Origin: Neolecta irregularis DAH-3
Taxonomy: Eukaryota; Ascomycota; Neolectomycetes; Neolectales; Neolectaceae
DNA length: 17,653 nt
Assembly (NCBI GenBank): GCA_001929475.1
Contig: LXFE01003563.1
Location: 1 to 17,653 of the forward strand
Direction of reading: 5' to 3'
Numbering within the stretch: the stretch's first letter is position 1; each line of letters opens with the position of its first letter. A program made the position numbers and the translations under genes. The notes under the pieces were generated by a model, which worked only from the letters and a program-made list of their open reading frames with translations, searched no databases and had not been told where the DNA came from. This document shows positions 17,537 to 17,653 of the stretch, piece after piece.

Positions 17537-17653
17537 ATGGCGCAGTATACTCGACTCCACATGTGGGGACACGACTTTACCACAACTTCGCAACCCCCAC
17601 CAGCTTGCCACCGCCACCGCCAAAGTATCGGAACCGGCACAAGCAGCAGCAAG
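17537..17653 (+). CDS. Possible 5' end of a further gene, cut by the window edge
   Basis: The sequence becomes clearly more GC-rich here and two plus-strand frames stay open to the edge. One begins at ATG 17537 (MAQYTRLHMWGHDF). The other, without an ATG close by, reads NPHQLATATAKVSEPAQAAA. The second frame looks more like real coding sequence, so an upstream exon and splice could exist. I do not recognise the protein and assign no function. Confidence 0.3.
   Translation, partial: MAQYTRLHMWGHDFTTTSQPPPACHRHRQSIGTGTSSSK

Overview
The window looks like nuclear DNA of a fungus, most likely a filamentous ascomycete. It carries MMM1, a subunit of the fungal ERMES complex (two copies here), together with Elongator, cap-binding and SNARE genes, and hAT-type DNA transposon debris. 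Its genes are cut by very small introns (30-51 nt, mostly 35-41). I rebuilt ten genes by splicing; every coordinate is a manual exon model, not a search result, and I cannot name the genus.

Layout. Positions 1-1361 are transposon-derived: two roughly 260-bp inverted-repeat arms around a GC-rich block and the C-terminal piece of a hAT transposase, then GC-rich terminal motifs and small hairpins. Positions 1362-2083 hold no gene I can support. Then come a ferric-reductase-like gene (2186-4092, +), SEC22 (4201-5040, +), ELP5/IKI1 (5131-6184, -), the truncated head of a CAF16-like ABC ATPase (6526-7061, +), a first MMM1 copy (7196-8473, +), ELP2 (8577-11198, -), DPH3/KTI11 (11271-11685, +), a hAT-like element with an exact 8-bp target duplication (11805-12417), URM1 (12480-12841, -), CBP80 (12953-15699, +) and a second MMM1 copy (15938-17228, -). 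The last 117 bases may begin another gene.

The most interesting point is functional. ELP5, ELP2, DPH3/KTI11 and URM1 all serve one process, building the mcm5s2U34 modification on the wobble uridine of certain tRNAs. ELP2 and ELP5 are Elongator subunits, DPH3/KTI11 is the iron protein that Elongator and diphthamide synthesis need for electrons, and URM1 is the ubiquitin-like sulfur carrier for U34 thiolation. All four lie within 7.7 kb, and ELP2 and DPH3 start 72 bp apart in opposite directions. In budding yeast these genes are on four different chromosomes. Two intact, diverged MMM1 paralogs with the same exon-phase pattern lie on either side of the ELP2-DPH3-URM1-CBP80 block, in opposite orientation.
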